Origin: Mangrovimicrobium sp033283325
GTDB taxonomy: Bacteria; Pseudomonadota; Gammaproteobacteria; Pseudomonadales; Halieaceae
Direction: 5' to 3'
Assembly: GCA_033283325.1 (NCBI GenBank)
Contig: JAWMQO010000002.1
Span: 248,001 to 312,000 of the forward strand
Length of the DNA: 64,000 bases
Within the stretch, counting starts at the first letter, position 1. Each line of letters opens with the position of its first letter. The translations under genes and the position numbers were made by a program. Shown one piece after another: positions 46,058 through 55,079 of this stretch. The notes beneath the pieces were generated by a model. That model had not been told where the DNA came from. It worked only from the letters and a program-made list of their open reading frames with translations, and did no database searches.

Positions 46058-46951
46058 ATGCCCGGCCTCAAGGCTGCCCTGGTCAAGCTTCTCCTCCACC
46101 TCTCCTCCTGGCTTCCCCTGCGCTGGGCGCGGGCCCTCGGCCGCGGCGCCGGCCGGCTGATCTGGTGGCTCAAGCTGTCCAGCCGTCGGGTAACCGAACG
46201 CAACATCGAACTCGCCTTTCCCGAGAAAACGCCCGCCGAGCAGCGGCGGCTCGCCCTGCGCAGCCTGCAGGCCACCGCGGAGCTGGCGGCGGAAATGGGG
46301 CACATCTGGTTGCGGCCCTGGGAATATGTACGTGAGCGCATTGATTCCGTCGAAGGCGCAGAACTGATCAGCGAGGCGCTGGCGAGCGGCCGCGGCGCGG
46401 TGGTTCTGGGCCCGCACATCGGCAACTGGGAAGTGGTAGGACTGCACCTGGCGACCCTGGGTCCTGCGGTGTCCCTCTACGAACCACCCCATCTCAGTGG
46501 CATCGATTCCCTGATCCGGGCCGCGCGCGAGCGCAGTGGCGCTCAACTGGTGCCGACCGACAGTCGGGGTCTCGCCACCCTCCTGCGCTGTATCAAGCGC
46601 GGGCAGATCGCCGGGATATTGCCCGACCAGTCACCGCGCGCCCTGAATGCAGGGCAAAACGTCCCCTTCATGGGCGTACGCTGTTTCACCCCGACCCTCG
46701 CCTCCCAGATGATCCGCCGCAGCGGTGCCGTCGCGGTTTTCGCCATGGCCCTGAGAACGGACGGCGGCTTCCGCGTGGTCTACTTCCCGGCGGAGGAAGC
46801 GATCTACTCTGAAGACATCACCGAATCCCTCGAGGCGATGAATCGCGGGGTCGAGCGCTGTGTGCGCGCCGCCGAGGAGCAGTACCAGTGGGAGTACAAA
46901 CGCTTCAAGGTGCGCCCCAAGGAGGGGCCAGGTGCCTACAGCGATCTGTAG
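46058..46951 (+). CDS. LpxL/HtrB-type lysophospholipid (lipid A) acyltransferase
   Basis: 297 residues. The catalytic H-x4-E motif is in LGPHIGNWEVVGLHLATLGP, followed by the substrate-binding segments YEPPHLSGIDSLIRAARERS and GILPDQSPRALNAGQNVPFMG. An N-terminal hydrophobic/amphipathic stretch suggests inner-membrane association. The family adds secondary acyl chains to Kdo2-lipid A; whether this one is the laurate or myristate enzyme, or a more general lysophospholipid acyltransferase, cannot be told. djlA follows after 36 nt. Confidence 0.88.
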   Translation: MPGLKAALVKLLLHLSSWLPLRWARALGRGAGRLIWWLKLSSRRVTERNIELAFPEKTPAEQRRLALRSLQATAELAAEMGHIWLRPWEYVRERIDSVEGAELISEALASGRGAVVLGPHIGNWEVVGLHLATLGPAVSLYEPPHLSGIDSLIRAARERSGAQLVPTDSRGLATLLRCIKRGQIAGILPDQSPRALNAGQNVPFMGVRCFTPTLASQMIRRSGAVAVFAMALRTDGGFRVVYFPAEEAIYSEDITESLEAMNRGVERCVRAAEEQYQWEYKRFKVRPKEGPGAYSDL

Positions 46952-46987
46952 TGGGACTACAACGACCTGTAACAGGAACACTGCTCA

Positions 46988-47791
46988 ATGATGATTTTTG
47001 GCAAACTGATCGGCGGCCTGATCGGGCTGCTCACCCTCGGTCCGATCGGCCTGATCGCCGGTGTATTTGTCGGCCACATGTTCGATCGCGGATTGGCGGG
47101 TGTGGGGCAGATGGCTTCGCCGGAAAACCTCGCCCGCCTGCAGCGCGCCTTCTTCGAGACGACATTCCTCCTGCTGGGCTACCTGGCCAAAGCCGATGGC
47201 CGGATTTCCGAGCAGGAAGTCGGCCACACCGAACAGGTCATCAGCAGTATGGGCCTGTCGGGAAGCCAGCGGAGCGAGGCAATAGCCCTGTTCAAGCGCG
47301 GTGCGGCAGCGGATTTCAATCCCGAAACGACCGTGGCTGCGTTCCTGCAAACCTGCGGCCGGCAGCGCCAACTGATCCAGACTCTCCTGCTCTTCCTCGT
47401 CGGCCTGGCACTGGCGGACCACCGCATCGATTCCGCCGAGCGTGAGGCCCTCGGCCGCATAGCCGGCTGGCTGGGTATCTCCCCGGCCCAGATGGAGCAG
47501 CTCCTGCGCATGGCCGAGGCCCAGAGCCATTTCCACGGCGGAGCGGGTTCGGCCGGGCAGCCCTCCGCAACAGACCTTCTGGCGGATGCTTACGAGGCAC
47601 TGGGTGTGGGGCCCGATGTCGACCAGAAGGGACTGAAGCGCGCCTACCGGAAACTGATGAGCGAGAATCACCCGGACAAACTGATTGCCAGGGGTGTGCC
47701 GGAGGAAATGGTCAAGCTCGCCACCGAGCGCTCCCAGGATATCCAGTCGGCCTACGAAACCGTCTGCAAAGCGCGGGGCTTCAAGCGCTGA
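46988..47791 (+). CDS. djlA: DnaJ-like co-chaperone DjlA
   Basis: 267 residues, membrane-anchored DnaK co-chaperone. The N-terminus has a glycine-rich transmembrane helix (GKLIGGLIGLLTLGPIGLIA) like the dimerising helix of E. coli DjlA. The middle is a TerB-like domain (FLLLGYLAKADGRISEQEV and LADHRIDSAEREALGRIAGW). The C-terminal J domain carries the HPD tripeptide in LMSENHPDKLIARGVPEEM. It converges on trkH with a 6-nt gap. Confidence 0.95.
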   Translation: MMIFGKLIGGLIGLLTLGPIGLIAGVFVGHMFDRGLAGVGQMASPENLARLQRAFFETTFLLLGYLAKADGRISEQEVGHTEQVISSMGLSGSQRSEAIALFKRGAAADFNPETTVAAFLQTCGRQRQLIQTLLLFLVGLALADHRIDSAEREALGRIAGWLGISPAQMEQLLRMAEAQSHFHGGAGSAGQPSATDLLADAYEALGVGPDVDQKGLKRAYRKLMSENHPDKLIARGVPEEMVKLATERSQDIQSAYETVCKARGFKR

Positions 47792-47797
47792 CTGCGA

Positions 47798-49246
47798 TCA
47801 GGTGCGCCAGAAGGCGGGCGTAAAGAGTACCAGCAGGGTGAAGATCTCCAGACGGCCGAGCAGCATGGCAAAGCACATGATAGCCTTGGCGGTATCGCTG
47901 ATCTCGCCGAAGCCTGCCGCGACACCGGCGATCCCCATGCCGAGGTTATTCAGCGAGGCGGCCACCGAGGAAAAAGCGGTGAGGAAGTCCATGCCAGTGG
48001 CCATCAGCAGCAGCATCAGGATGATGTATACCGAGGTATAGATCGCGAAGAAACTCCACACGGCGCTGACCACCGTGGCCTCCACCCGGCGCCGGCCCAC
48101 CTTGAGCGGAATCACCGCCTGGGGATGCACCAGCTGCTTCAGTTCCCGCACGCCCTGCTTGGCGATCAGCATCAGGCGCATGGCCTTGATTCCCCCCGCC
48201 GTGGAACCCACACAGCCGCCCATACAGGAAAAGAAGATGGCGAGGATGGGCAGGCTCGCCGGCCAGACGGCGAGATTCTCCGTGGAATAACCGGTGGTGG
48301 TGATGATCGACAGTACCTGGAAGACACCGTGAATGACGCTCTCGTGGTGACCGTGGGTATTGGTGTAGATCAGGATGACGATCGTCGCCAGGATGCAGAT
48401 GCCCACGGCGGAAAGGAAAAAGCGCGTCTCCGAGTCCTCCCGGTAGACCCGCAGGGACCGCCGTCGCCAGGCGAGGAAATGCAGGCCGAAATTCAGGCCC
48501 GAGAGGAGCATGAAGACGCTGGCCGCGATCAGTATGGGGTTGCTGTCGAAGAATCCCAGGCTGGTGTCGTGGGTGGAAAAACCCGCCAGTGCGATGGTCG
48601 AAAAGGCGTGGCCTATGGCGTCGAAGGCGGACATGCCTAGCAGGTAATAAGTGGCCGCGCAGAGGGCGGTAAGGATGACGTAGGCACCGAAAAGGACCTT
48701 CGCGGTACCGGCGATGCGCGGGGTGAGCTTGCTGTCCTTGGAGGGTCCCGGCGTCTCCGCCTTGTACAACTGCATACCACCGACGCCGAGCATTGGCAGG
48801 ATGGCCACGGCGACAACGATGATGCCGATGCCCCCCATCCACTGCAGTAACTGCCGGTAAAACAGGATGGACGGCGGCAGTTCGTCGAGACCGACAATCA
48901 CCGTTGCGCCGGTGGCGGTGAGCCCCGAGATCGATTCGAAAATCGCATCGATGGGGTCCAGTTCCAGCCCTTCCGCCAGGGCGAGGGGCAGCGCACCAAA
49001 GGTACCCAGTACCGTCCAGAACAGGGAGGTTATCAGGAACCCGTCGCGCAGTCGCAGTTCCTGCTGCACATTGCGCAGCGGCGCCCACATCAGCAGGCCG
49101 GAGAAAAAGGTGATGCCCAGGGCGGAGAGAAAGCCGATGGCAGCGTGGTCATCCGCCAGCAGCGCCATCACCAGCGGTGGCACCATGGTGGTGGAAAACA
49201 GCATCAACAGGATGCCGAGAACCCGCAGGGTGACGGCGAAGTGCAT
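47798..49246 (-). CDS. trkH: Trk potassium uptake protein TrkH
   Basis: K+ channel-like transporter subunit, 482 residues with about 10-12 membrane helices and four pore repeats; selectivity-filter-like glycines are in SGLTATGATVIVGLDEL, ALAGFSTHDTSLGFF, TTTGYSTENLAVWP and LNNLGMGIAGVAAGFG. Works with the regulatory protein TrkA, encoded next on the same strand after 64 nt. Confidence 0.95.
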   Translation of the reverse strand: MHFAVTLRVLGILLMLFSTTMVPPLVMALLADDHAAIGFLSALGITFFSGLLMWAPLRNVQQELRLRDGFLITSLFWTVLGTFGALPLALAEGLELDPIDAIFESISGLTATGATVIVGLDELPPSILFYRQLLQWMGGIGIIVVAVAILPMLGVGGMQLYKAETPGPSKDSKLTPRIAGTAKVLFGAYVILTALCAATYYLLGMSAFDAIGHAFSTIALAGFSTHDTSLGFFDSNPILIAASVFMLLSGLNFGLHFLAWRRRSLRVYREDSETRFFLSAVGICILATIVILIYTNTHGHHESVIHGVFQVLSIITTTGYSTENLAVWPASLPILAIFFSCMGGCVGSTAGGIKAMRLMLIAKQGVRELKQLVHPQAVIPLKVGRRRVEATVVSAVWSFFAIYTSVYIILMLLLMATGMDFLTAFSSVAASLNNLGMGIAGVAAGFGEISDTAKAIMCFAMLLGRLEIFTLLVLFTPAFWRT

Positions 49247-49310
49247 CAGTGTTTCATCCCGCGGACCCTGGCGGCCGCGCCGCTAGGTGAGTTATCGCTA
49301 AACCGGCGCA

Positions 49311-50684
49311 CTAGAAAAATCCGAAACCCACGGCAAACAGTTTTTCCACTGCCCGGATCTTGCTCTTGTCGACCAGGAATATGATGACGTGGTCGTCGGT
49401 TTCGATCACCACGTCGCCGTGGGCGATGAGTACCTCATCACCGCGCACGATGGCGCCGATGGTGACACCGTCAGGGAGGGTAATCTCGTCCAGCCGCCGC
49501 CCCACTACGCGGGATGAATAGGGGTCGCCGTGGGCGGTGACCTCGATGGCCTCCGCCGCGCCGCGGCGCAGTGAGTGCACATTGCTGATATCGCCGCGCC
49601 GCACGTGGGTGAGCAGGCTGCCGATGGTGATCTGTTGCGGCGAAATCGCGATATCGATCTCGTCGCCCACCAGTTCCGAGTAGGCGGGGTTGGTAATCAG
49701 CGTGATCACCTTCTTGGCGCCCATGCGCTTGGCCAGCATGGACATCATGATGTTGGATTCGTCGTTGTTGGTCAGGGCGCAGAAGACGTCGCAGCCCTCG
49801 ATATTTTCCTGGGTCAGCAGCTGTGGCTCGGCGGCGCTGCCGTTCAGTACGATGGTGTGACGCAGTCGCTCGGACAGGATCTTGCAGCGGTCATAGGAGC
49901 GCTCGATGACTTTTACCCGGTACTTGTGCTCGATGCTCTGGGCGAGGGTCGCGCCGATGTTGCCGCCGCCGGCGATCATCACCCTTTTGTAGGGTTTGTC
50001 GACCTTGCGCAGTTCCGCCACCACGGCGCGAATGTGCTCCCTGGCGGCGATGAAGAAGACCTCGTCGCCCACTTCGATGATGGTGTTACCCTCGGGAATG
50101 ATCGGCCGGTTCTGGCGGAAGATCGCCGCCACCCGGGTATCGACATTGGGCATGTGGTCGCGGATCTCGCGCAGTTCGTGGCCGACGATGGGGCCGTCGT
50201 GATAGGCCTTCACCGCTACCAGCTGGATGCGGCCGTCGGCAAAATCCAGCACCTGCAGCGCCCCGGGATTATCGATCAACTGCTCGATGCTGCGGGTCAC
50301 CAGTTGTTCCGGGCCGATGATCACGTCGACGGGGATGTGGTCGCGAGTGAACAGTTCTTCCTGGTGGGCGAGGTAGTTGGGGGAGCGTACGCGGGAGATC
50401 TTGGTGGGGGTGTTGTAGAGAGTGTGGGCCACCTGGCAGGCCATCATATTGATTTCGTCGGAGTTGGTGACGGCGATCAGCATGTCCGCGTCCTCCGCCC
50501 CTGCCTTGAACAGGGTAGCGGGATGGGACGCCGCCCCCAGTACCGTGCCGATGTCCAGCCGGTCCTGCAGCGCTCGCAGCTTGCCGCTGTTGGTATCGAC
50601 GACGGTAATGTCGTTCTGCTCGTTGGCGAGGTGTTCCGCCAGGGCGCCGCCCACCTGTCCCGCGCCCAGAATAATGATCTTCAT
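49311..50684 (-). CDS. trkA: Trk system K+ uptake regulatory protein TrkA
   Basis: Cytoplasmic NAD(H)/ATP-binding gating ring of the Trk system. 457 residues with two tandem RCK units. The first Rossmann fold begins MKIIILGAGQVGGALAEHLA with acidic strand end VVDTN. The second is RVMIAGGGNIGATLAQSIEH with VIERS. Each is followed by a TrkA_C lobe (VAVKAYHDGPIVGHELREIR and IEVTAHGDPYSSRVVGRRLD). In many gammaproteobacteria trkA follows rsmB closely; here 212 non-coding bases intervene (50685-50896). Confidence 0.96.
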   Translation of the reverse strand: MKIIILGAGQVGGALAEHLANEQNDITVVDTNSGKLRALQDRLDIGTVLGAASHPATLFKAGAEDADMLIAVTNSDEINMMACQVAHTLYNTPTKISRVRSPNYLAHQEELFTRDHIPVDVIIGPEQLVTRSIEQLIDNPGALQVLDFADGRIQLVAVKAYHDGPIVGHELREIRDHMPNVDTRVAAIFRQNRPIIPEGNTIIEVGDEVFFIAAREHIRAVVAELRKVDKPYKRVMIAGGGNIGATLAQSIEHKYRVKVIERSYDRCKILSERLRHTIVLNGSAAEPQLLTQENIEGCDVFCALTNNDESNIMMSMLAKRMGAKKVITLITNPAYSELVGDEIDIAISPQQITIGSLLTHVRRGDISNVHSLRRGAAEAIEVTAHGDPYSSRVVGRRLDEITLPDGVTIGAIVRGDEVLIAHGDVVIETDDHVIIFLVDKSKIRAVEKLFAVGFGFF

Positions 50685-50896
50685 GAATCGCCGATCCTGT
50701 TAAAGCCCGCTGGCTCCCCCTGGCGCGTCTAGAGCGCGCTGGTGCTTAACAAGCTGGTGTATTACAAGCCGCCGTTGTGCCAGCAAGCCTTTACAACCTG
50801 GCCTTCAAAAGTTGGCCGGATAGGACACTCGGGAACGATAATGAAAAGAGTGGCATATTGTAAGAACCCCGGGCGCGTAATTGTGCATATTGCCGT

Positions 50897-52189
50897 TCAG
50901 CGTTTTTGCAAGGCGGCGTAATACAGGCCGTCCGGTCCCCCTGCCGAGGGCAGTACCTGTCGCCCGTAAAGGGTGGCCACGCCCCAGCCCTTTTCGATGG
51001 TTTCAGGAAGCGCATCGGCGGTTTCGGCGGTGAAAGCCTCGATCACCCCGTCGTTTTCCTGCCGCAGTACTGAACAGGTCGCGTAGACAAGGCGGCCTCC
51101 CGGGCGCAACAGTGGCCACAATCCGCGGAGAATGGCGAGCTGCAACTCTGCCAGCGCGGGGATGTCCTCCTCCCGGCGGAGGAATTTCACGTCCGGGTGG
51201 CGGCGGATCACACCGGTGGCGCTGCAGGGCGCGTCTACCAGGACGCGGTCAAAGGGCGCCAGTGCTTTCAGCGCGTCCGGCGAACTGGCATCGGCGACGA
51301 CACAGCGTGCGTCGAGTTTGAGCCGCTGCAGGTTTTCCTGCACTCGCTCCAGGCGCGTGGCGTCGACATCCGCTGCGACCAGTTCGGCGAGTTCTTCTCC
51401 CAGCTCGAGTATGTGGCAGCTCTTGCCGCCGGGCGCGGCACAGGCATCGAGGATGCGTTCGCCGGGCTCTGCCGCCATGACCTGTGCCGCCAGCTGAGCC
51501 GCCTCGTCCTGGACGCTGGCTGCGCCATCGGCGAAACCTGGCAGGTATTTCACATCGATCGGGGAATCCAGGTAAATCGCCTCACCTGAAAGCCAGCCGG
51601 GGTGCGCGGCAATATCCACGCTGCGCAATTCCTGCAAATAGGATTCCCGGCTTGTGAGCCGCTGATTGATCCGCAGGGTCATCGGCGGCTGCAGGTTATT
51701 GGCTTCCACTATGCCCGGGAAGGCCTCCGGCCACTGACTAAGCAGCTGCCGGTAGAGCCATTCGGGATGGGCCGCGCCCTCCGCTTCGGCCAGGCCGCTG
51801 CACAACTCCTCCCGCTCCCGCAAAAAGCGCCTGAGCAGGGCATTGCACAGGCCTTTGGCCCAGGGTTTTTTCAGCCGTGACGCAGCGGAGACGGTTTCCG
51901 CGACAGCGGCGTGATCCGGAATGCGGCTGTCCTCCAACTGGTAGAGCCCGAGCAGGAGCAGCGCCTCGACGTCGCGGTCCCGGGGTTTCAGGGGCTTGTC
52001 GAGCAGCTTGCCCAGCAAGGCCTGGTAGCGTGGCCCCAGGCGCAGGGTGCCGTAGCAGAGTTGCTGCAACAGCGGGCGGTCCGCGGCGGCCACTTGTTGC
52101 AGCGCGGCGGGCAGGGCCTGGTTAAGTGAGCGGCCGCCGAATACCTGGCCCAGGGTCCTGGCCGCGGTCGCGCGTAGATTTGCCGCCAT
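50897..52189 (-). CDS. rsmB: 16S rRNA (cytosine-967-C5)-methyltransferase
   Basis: SAM-dependent rRNA methylase (Sun/Fmu). 430 residues. NusB-like N-terminal RNA-binding domain (residues 1 to about 140, starting NLRATAARTLGQVFGGRSLN). The catalytic domain has SAM motif ILDACAAPGGKSCHILELG, the nucleophile Cys in VDAPCSATGVIRRHPDVKFL and the second conserved Cys in LVYATCSVLRQEND. The start overlaps the fmt stop by one base. Confidence 0.96.
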   Translation of the reverse strand: MAANLRATAARTLGQVFGGRSLNQALPAALQQVAAADRPLLQQLCYGTLRLGPRYQALLGKLLDKPLKPRDRDVEALLLLGLYQLEDSRIPDHAAVAETVSAASRLKKPWAKGLCNALLRRFLREREELCSGLAEAEGAAHPEWLYRQLLSQWPEAFPGIVEANNLQPPMTLRINQRLTSRESYLQELRSVDIAAHPGWLSGEAIYLDSPIDVKYLPGFADGAASVQDEAAQLAAQVMAAEPGERILDACAAPGGKSCHILELGEELAELVAADVDATRLERVQENLQRLKLDARCVVADASSPDALKALAPFDRVLVDAPCSATGVIRRHPDVKFLRREEDIPALAELQLAILRGLWPLLRPGGRLVYATCSVLRQENDGVIEAFTAETADALPETIEKGWGVATLYGRQVLPSAGGPDGLYYAALQKR

Positions 52190-53154
52190 CAGTCATTCCG
52201 TTCCGGGCTGTCGAAGCGGGCGCCGCTGTGGAAGAGCTCGCCGCTGCCGTTGAGGATTTGCGCCGCGTCCAGAGGGCGGCCGCCGGGGAGCTGTAGTTGG
52301 GTGAGCCGCAGCTGCCCCTGGCCGGTATTCACCAGGATGCCCTCGCGAGAGGCCTGCAGTACCGTGCCGGGGGGCTCCGGCAGTGGCGCACTACCCGCGG
52401 GCAGTGCCGCCCAGATTTTCACCCGCTGGCCGCCCAGGTGGCTGAAGCTCACCGGCATGGGGTTGAAGGCGCGTATTTTCCGGGCGAGGGTTTCCGCCGG
52501 CAGTTCCCAGTCCATTTCGGCCTCTGCCTTGCTGATTTTTGCCGCGTAGCAGGTCTCGCTGTCGTCCTGTGCAGCCGCCCGGGCCTGGAAGCCCGGGAGG
52601 TCGGCGAGCACCTCCAGCAGCAGCGCCGGGCCGCTCTCTCCCAGTGCGGCTTCGAGGCTGGACGCCGTGGTCTGTGCATCGATGGGCACACGGGCGGTGG
52701 CCAGCATCGCGCCGGTGTCCAGGCCGGCGTCCATCTGCATGATGGTGACACCGGATTCGGCGTCCCCGGCTTCGATGGCCCGCTGGATGGGTGCCGCGCC
52801 ACGCCAGCGCGGCAGTAGTGAGGCGTGCACATTGATGCAGCCAAGGCGCGGGCTGTCGAGCACGGCCTGGGGCAGGATCAGGCCGTAGGCCACCACTACC
52901 ATGGCGTCCGCGCCGAGGGCGGCGAGCTCCGCCTGGGCCTGCGCATCGCGCAGGCTGGCGGGCTGGAATACCGGCAGGCCGGCGTTGCGGGCGACTTCCT
53001 TCACCGGGCTCGCCTGCAGTTTCTTGCCCCGGCCAGCGGGCCGGTCCGGCTGGGTATAGACGCCAATTAGTTGGTGCTCACTACCAATTAGGGCCTTTAA
53101 ATGCAGAGCAGCGAAGGCCGGGGTACCGGCAAATAGAAGTTTCAGACTGGCCAT
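52189..53154 (-). CDS. fmt: Methionyl-tRNA formyltransferase
   Basis: Formylates initiator Met-tRNA using 10-formyl-THF. 321 residues. N-terminus LKLLFAGTPAFAALHLKALI, loop TQPDRPAGRGKKLQASPVKE, catalytic region INVHASLLPRWRGAAPIQRA with MQMDAGLDTGAML carrying the active Asp, and a C-terminal OB-like domain. Directly after def (3 nt), forming the classical def-fmt-rsmB unit in which formylation and deformylation enzymes are made together. Confidence 0.97.
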   Translation of the reverse strand: MASLKLLFAGTPAFAALHLKALIGSEHQLIGVYTQPDRPAGRGKKLQASPVKEVARNAGLPVFQPASLRDAQAQAELAALGADAMVVVAYGLILPQAVLDSPRLGCINVHASLLPRWRGAAPIQRAIEAGDAESGVTIMQMDAGLDTGAMLATARVPIDAQTTASSLEAALGESGPALLLEVLADLPGFQARAAAQDDSETCYAAKISKAEAEMDWELPAETLARKIRAFNPMPVSFSHLGGQRVKIWAALPAGSAPLPEPPGTVLQASREGILVNTGQGQLRLTQLQLPGGRPLDAAQILNGSGELFHSGARFDSPERND

Positions 53155-53157
53155 GGT

Positions 53158-53664
53158 TCAGGCACGGCGGCGCTGGGTTTTCTCCAGCTTCTTGCGGATT
53201 CGTGTGCGTTTCAGCGGCGAGATGTAATCCACGAAGAGTTTGCCGTCCAGGTGATCGATCTCGTGTTGCAGGCAGATGGCCGCCAGGCCCTCGAGTTCCT
53301 CAATGAAACTCTCGCCGTTGCGATCCAGCGCGGTGACGCGGATCCGTCGGGGGCGATTCACGGTTTCGTAGAAGCCCGGCACCGACAGGCAGCCCTCGTC
53401 GTACTCGCCCAGTTCGGGATCGAGGATTTCCACTTCCGGGTTGATGTAGACCTTCGGGCTGTCCTGTTCCTCGGAGAGATCCATGACCAGCAGTCGCTGG
53501 TGGACATCGACCTGGGTCGCGGCCAGGCCGATGCCCGGCGCCGCGTACATGGTCTCGAACATATCGTCGATCAGGGTTCGAGTGGCGTCGCTGACTTCCG
53601 TAACTGGTGAGGCTACGGTGCGCAGGCGCGGGTCGGGAAATTCGAGGATGTCGAGAGTGGCCAT
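53158..53664 (-). CDS. def: Peptide deformylase
   Basis: Fe2+/Zn2+ enzyme removing the formyl group from nascent proteins. 168 residues from ATG 53664 (MATLDILEFPDPRLRTVASP), the standard start; an in-frame ATG at 53748 would add 28 residues unlike any deformylase. The three family motifs are visible: GIGLAATQ, EGCLSVPG (metal-binding Cys) and QHEIDHLDGKLF (HExxH-type metal ligands). First gene of def-fmt-rsmB, divergent from the LysM gene across 279 bases that hold both promoters but no recognisable gene. Confidence 0.96.
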   Translation of the reverse strand: MATLDILEFPDPRLRTVASPVTEVSDATRTLIDDMFETMYAAPGIGLAATQVDVHQRLLVMDLSEEQDSPKVYINPEVEILDPELGEYDEGCLSVPGFYETVNRPRRIRVTALDRNGESFIEELEGLAAICLQHEIDHLDGKLFVDYISPLKRTRIRKKLEKTQRRRA

Positions 53665-53943
53665 GGGGTGTATTGCTCTTTGCCAGCCGTAACAGGCTGT
53701 AGAAATAGTAACATTTAGGCTTGCCAGCGGCACAACGCGGCAGCACACTTGCTACTATTATACTGTCCGGTAATAAGGGGCGCCCAGTGGTGGATTACAC
53801 AACGGGGTGACATTAGCGGACAGGCGCCGCGTAAGCGCTCTCGCTAATACCGTGTTTTGGTCGAGTGTTGAATGCGCTGGCGTTGCTGCCATTTCAGGCA
53901 GCTTTTGCGAAGCATAACAAGGCCACGCAGGGACGAGAACACA

Positions 53944-54969
53944 ATGAAAGCAAGGTCACTCTCAGTCGGGCTGCTGCTGGCGTCGCTGTTTTTCAGCGCC
54001 TGCCTGCAGGCAGTAGAACTCAACGAAGATGTGCCGGAAACCTACATCGTCAAGAAGGGCGATACCCTCTGGGGCATTTCCGGCATGTATCTGCGCGAGC
54101 CCTGGCTGTGGCCTGAGCTCTGGGACGTCAACCCGCAGATCGACAACCCTCACCTGATCTTCCCCGGCGACGAACTCTACCTGACCTGGGTAGACGGGCA
54201 GCCCCGTTTGCGCCTGCGCCGTGGCGATCTCAAGCTGGAGCCCAGCATGCGGGTTTCGGCGCTGGACCTCGCGATTCCCGCCATTCCGCTGGACGCTATC
54301 GAGCCCTTCCTCCTGCATCACCGCATCGTCGATGCCGAGGGCATGAACAATTCCGCCTACGTGGTAGCCGGCGCGCAGGAGCACCTGATCAGCGCCCCGG
54401 GTGACCGGGTATTCGGACGCGGCTTCTTCCCAGAGGGCGAGCGGGCCTACGGCATCTACCGCGCCGGTGATGTCTACCGCGATCCAATGACCGACGAGCT
54501 GCTCGGCTACCAGGCCCAGGACATCGGCAACGCCAAGCTCTTGTCCGCCAGCCAGGAAGATATCAAGGAACTGGAAATCAACCGCGTCACCGAAGAAGTA
54601 CGCATCGCCGACCGCCTGCTGCCGGCAGCGGAAGAGGTACTGGATTCCACTTTCTACCCCAAAGCCCCCGAGGTAGCGGTCGAAAATGGCTACATGATTG
54701 CGGTGGATGGCGGCGTGACCCAGATCGGCACCACTGATATCGTTGTGCTCAACAAGGGCGAGCGCGATGGGTTGATGGTCGGCGATGTGCTGGCTGTCTA
54801 CCAGTCAGGTGAACTGGTCTATGACCAGGTAGCCGAGGAAAATGTGCAATTGCCGGATGTCCGGGCGGGCCTGGCGATGGTCTTCAGGACTTTCGAGAAA
54901 GCCAGCTATGCGCTGATCCTGAAATCCAACCGGCCGCTCAAGGTCCTGGACAAGGTCAAGAACCCCTAG
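53944..54969 (+). CDS. LysM peptidoglycan-binding protein, secreted
   Basis: 341 residues from ATG 53944 (GGGACGAG upstream). Signal peptide MKARSLSVGLLLASLFFSAC followed by LQAVELN. A possible lipobox (FFSAC) could make it a lipoprotein. One LysM domain sits at residues about 33-85 (TYIVKKGDTLWGISGMYLRE and PHLIFPGDELYLTW). The rest (about 250 residues) is a conserved region of unknown role found in the LysM protein that neighbours dprA in other gammaproteobacteria. Binding of peptidoglycan is inferred from LysM. Confidence 0.88.
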   Translation: MKARSLSVGLLLASLFFSACLQAVELNEDVPETYIVKKGDTLWGISGMYLREPWLWPELWDVNPQIDNPHLIFPGDELYLTWVDGQPRLRLRRGDLKLEPSMRVSALDLAIPAIPLDAIEPFLLHHRIVDAEGMNNSAYVVAGAQEHLISAPGDRVFGRGFFPEGERAYGIYRAGDVYRDPMTDELLGYQAQDIGNAKLLSASQEDIKELEINRVTEEVRIADRLLPAAEEVLDSTFYPKAPEVAVENGYMIAVDGGVTQIGTTDIVVLNKGERDGLMVGDVLAVYQSGELVYDQVAEENVQLPDVRAGLAMVFRTFEKASYALILKSNRPLKVLDKVKNP

Positions 54970-55012
54970 TCGGGGCACCCGCCCCGGGAAATCCGCAGGG
55001 CAGGAAACTCCG

Positions 55013-55040
55013 GGGGGGGCCACAGGGAAGTGGCCACCCC
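55013..55040. terminator. GC-rich hairpin between LysM gene and dprA
   Basis: Stem 55013-55023 with 55030-55040 (GGGG, one mismatch, GGCCAC pairing with GTGGCC), loop of 6. No T-run; may be an attenuating or Rho-related structure. Confidence 0.3.
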
Positions 55041-55079
55041 ACAAATCAACTCCAACTGCCATATGGTCAAGGACGATCT

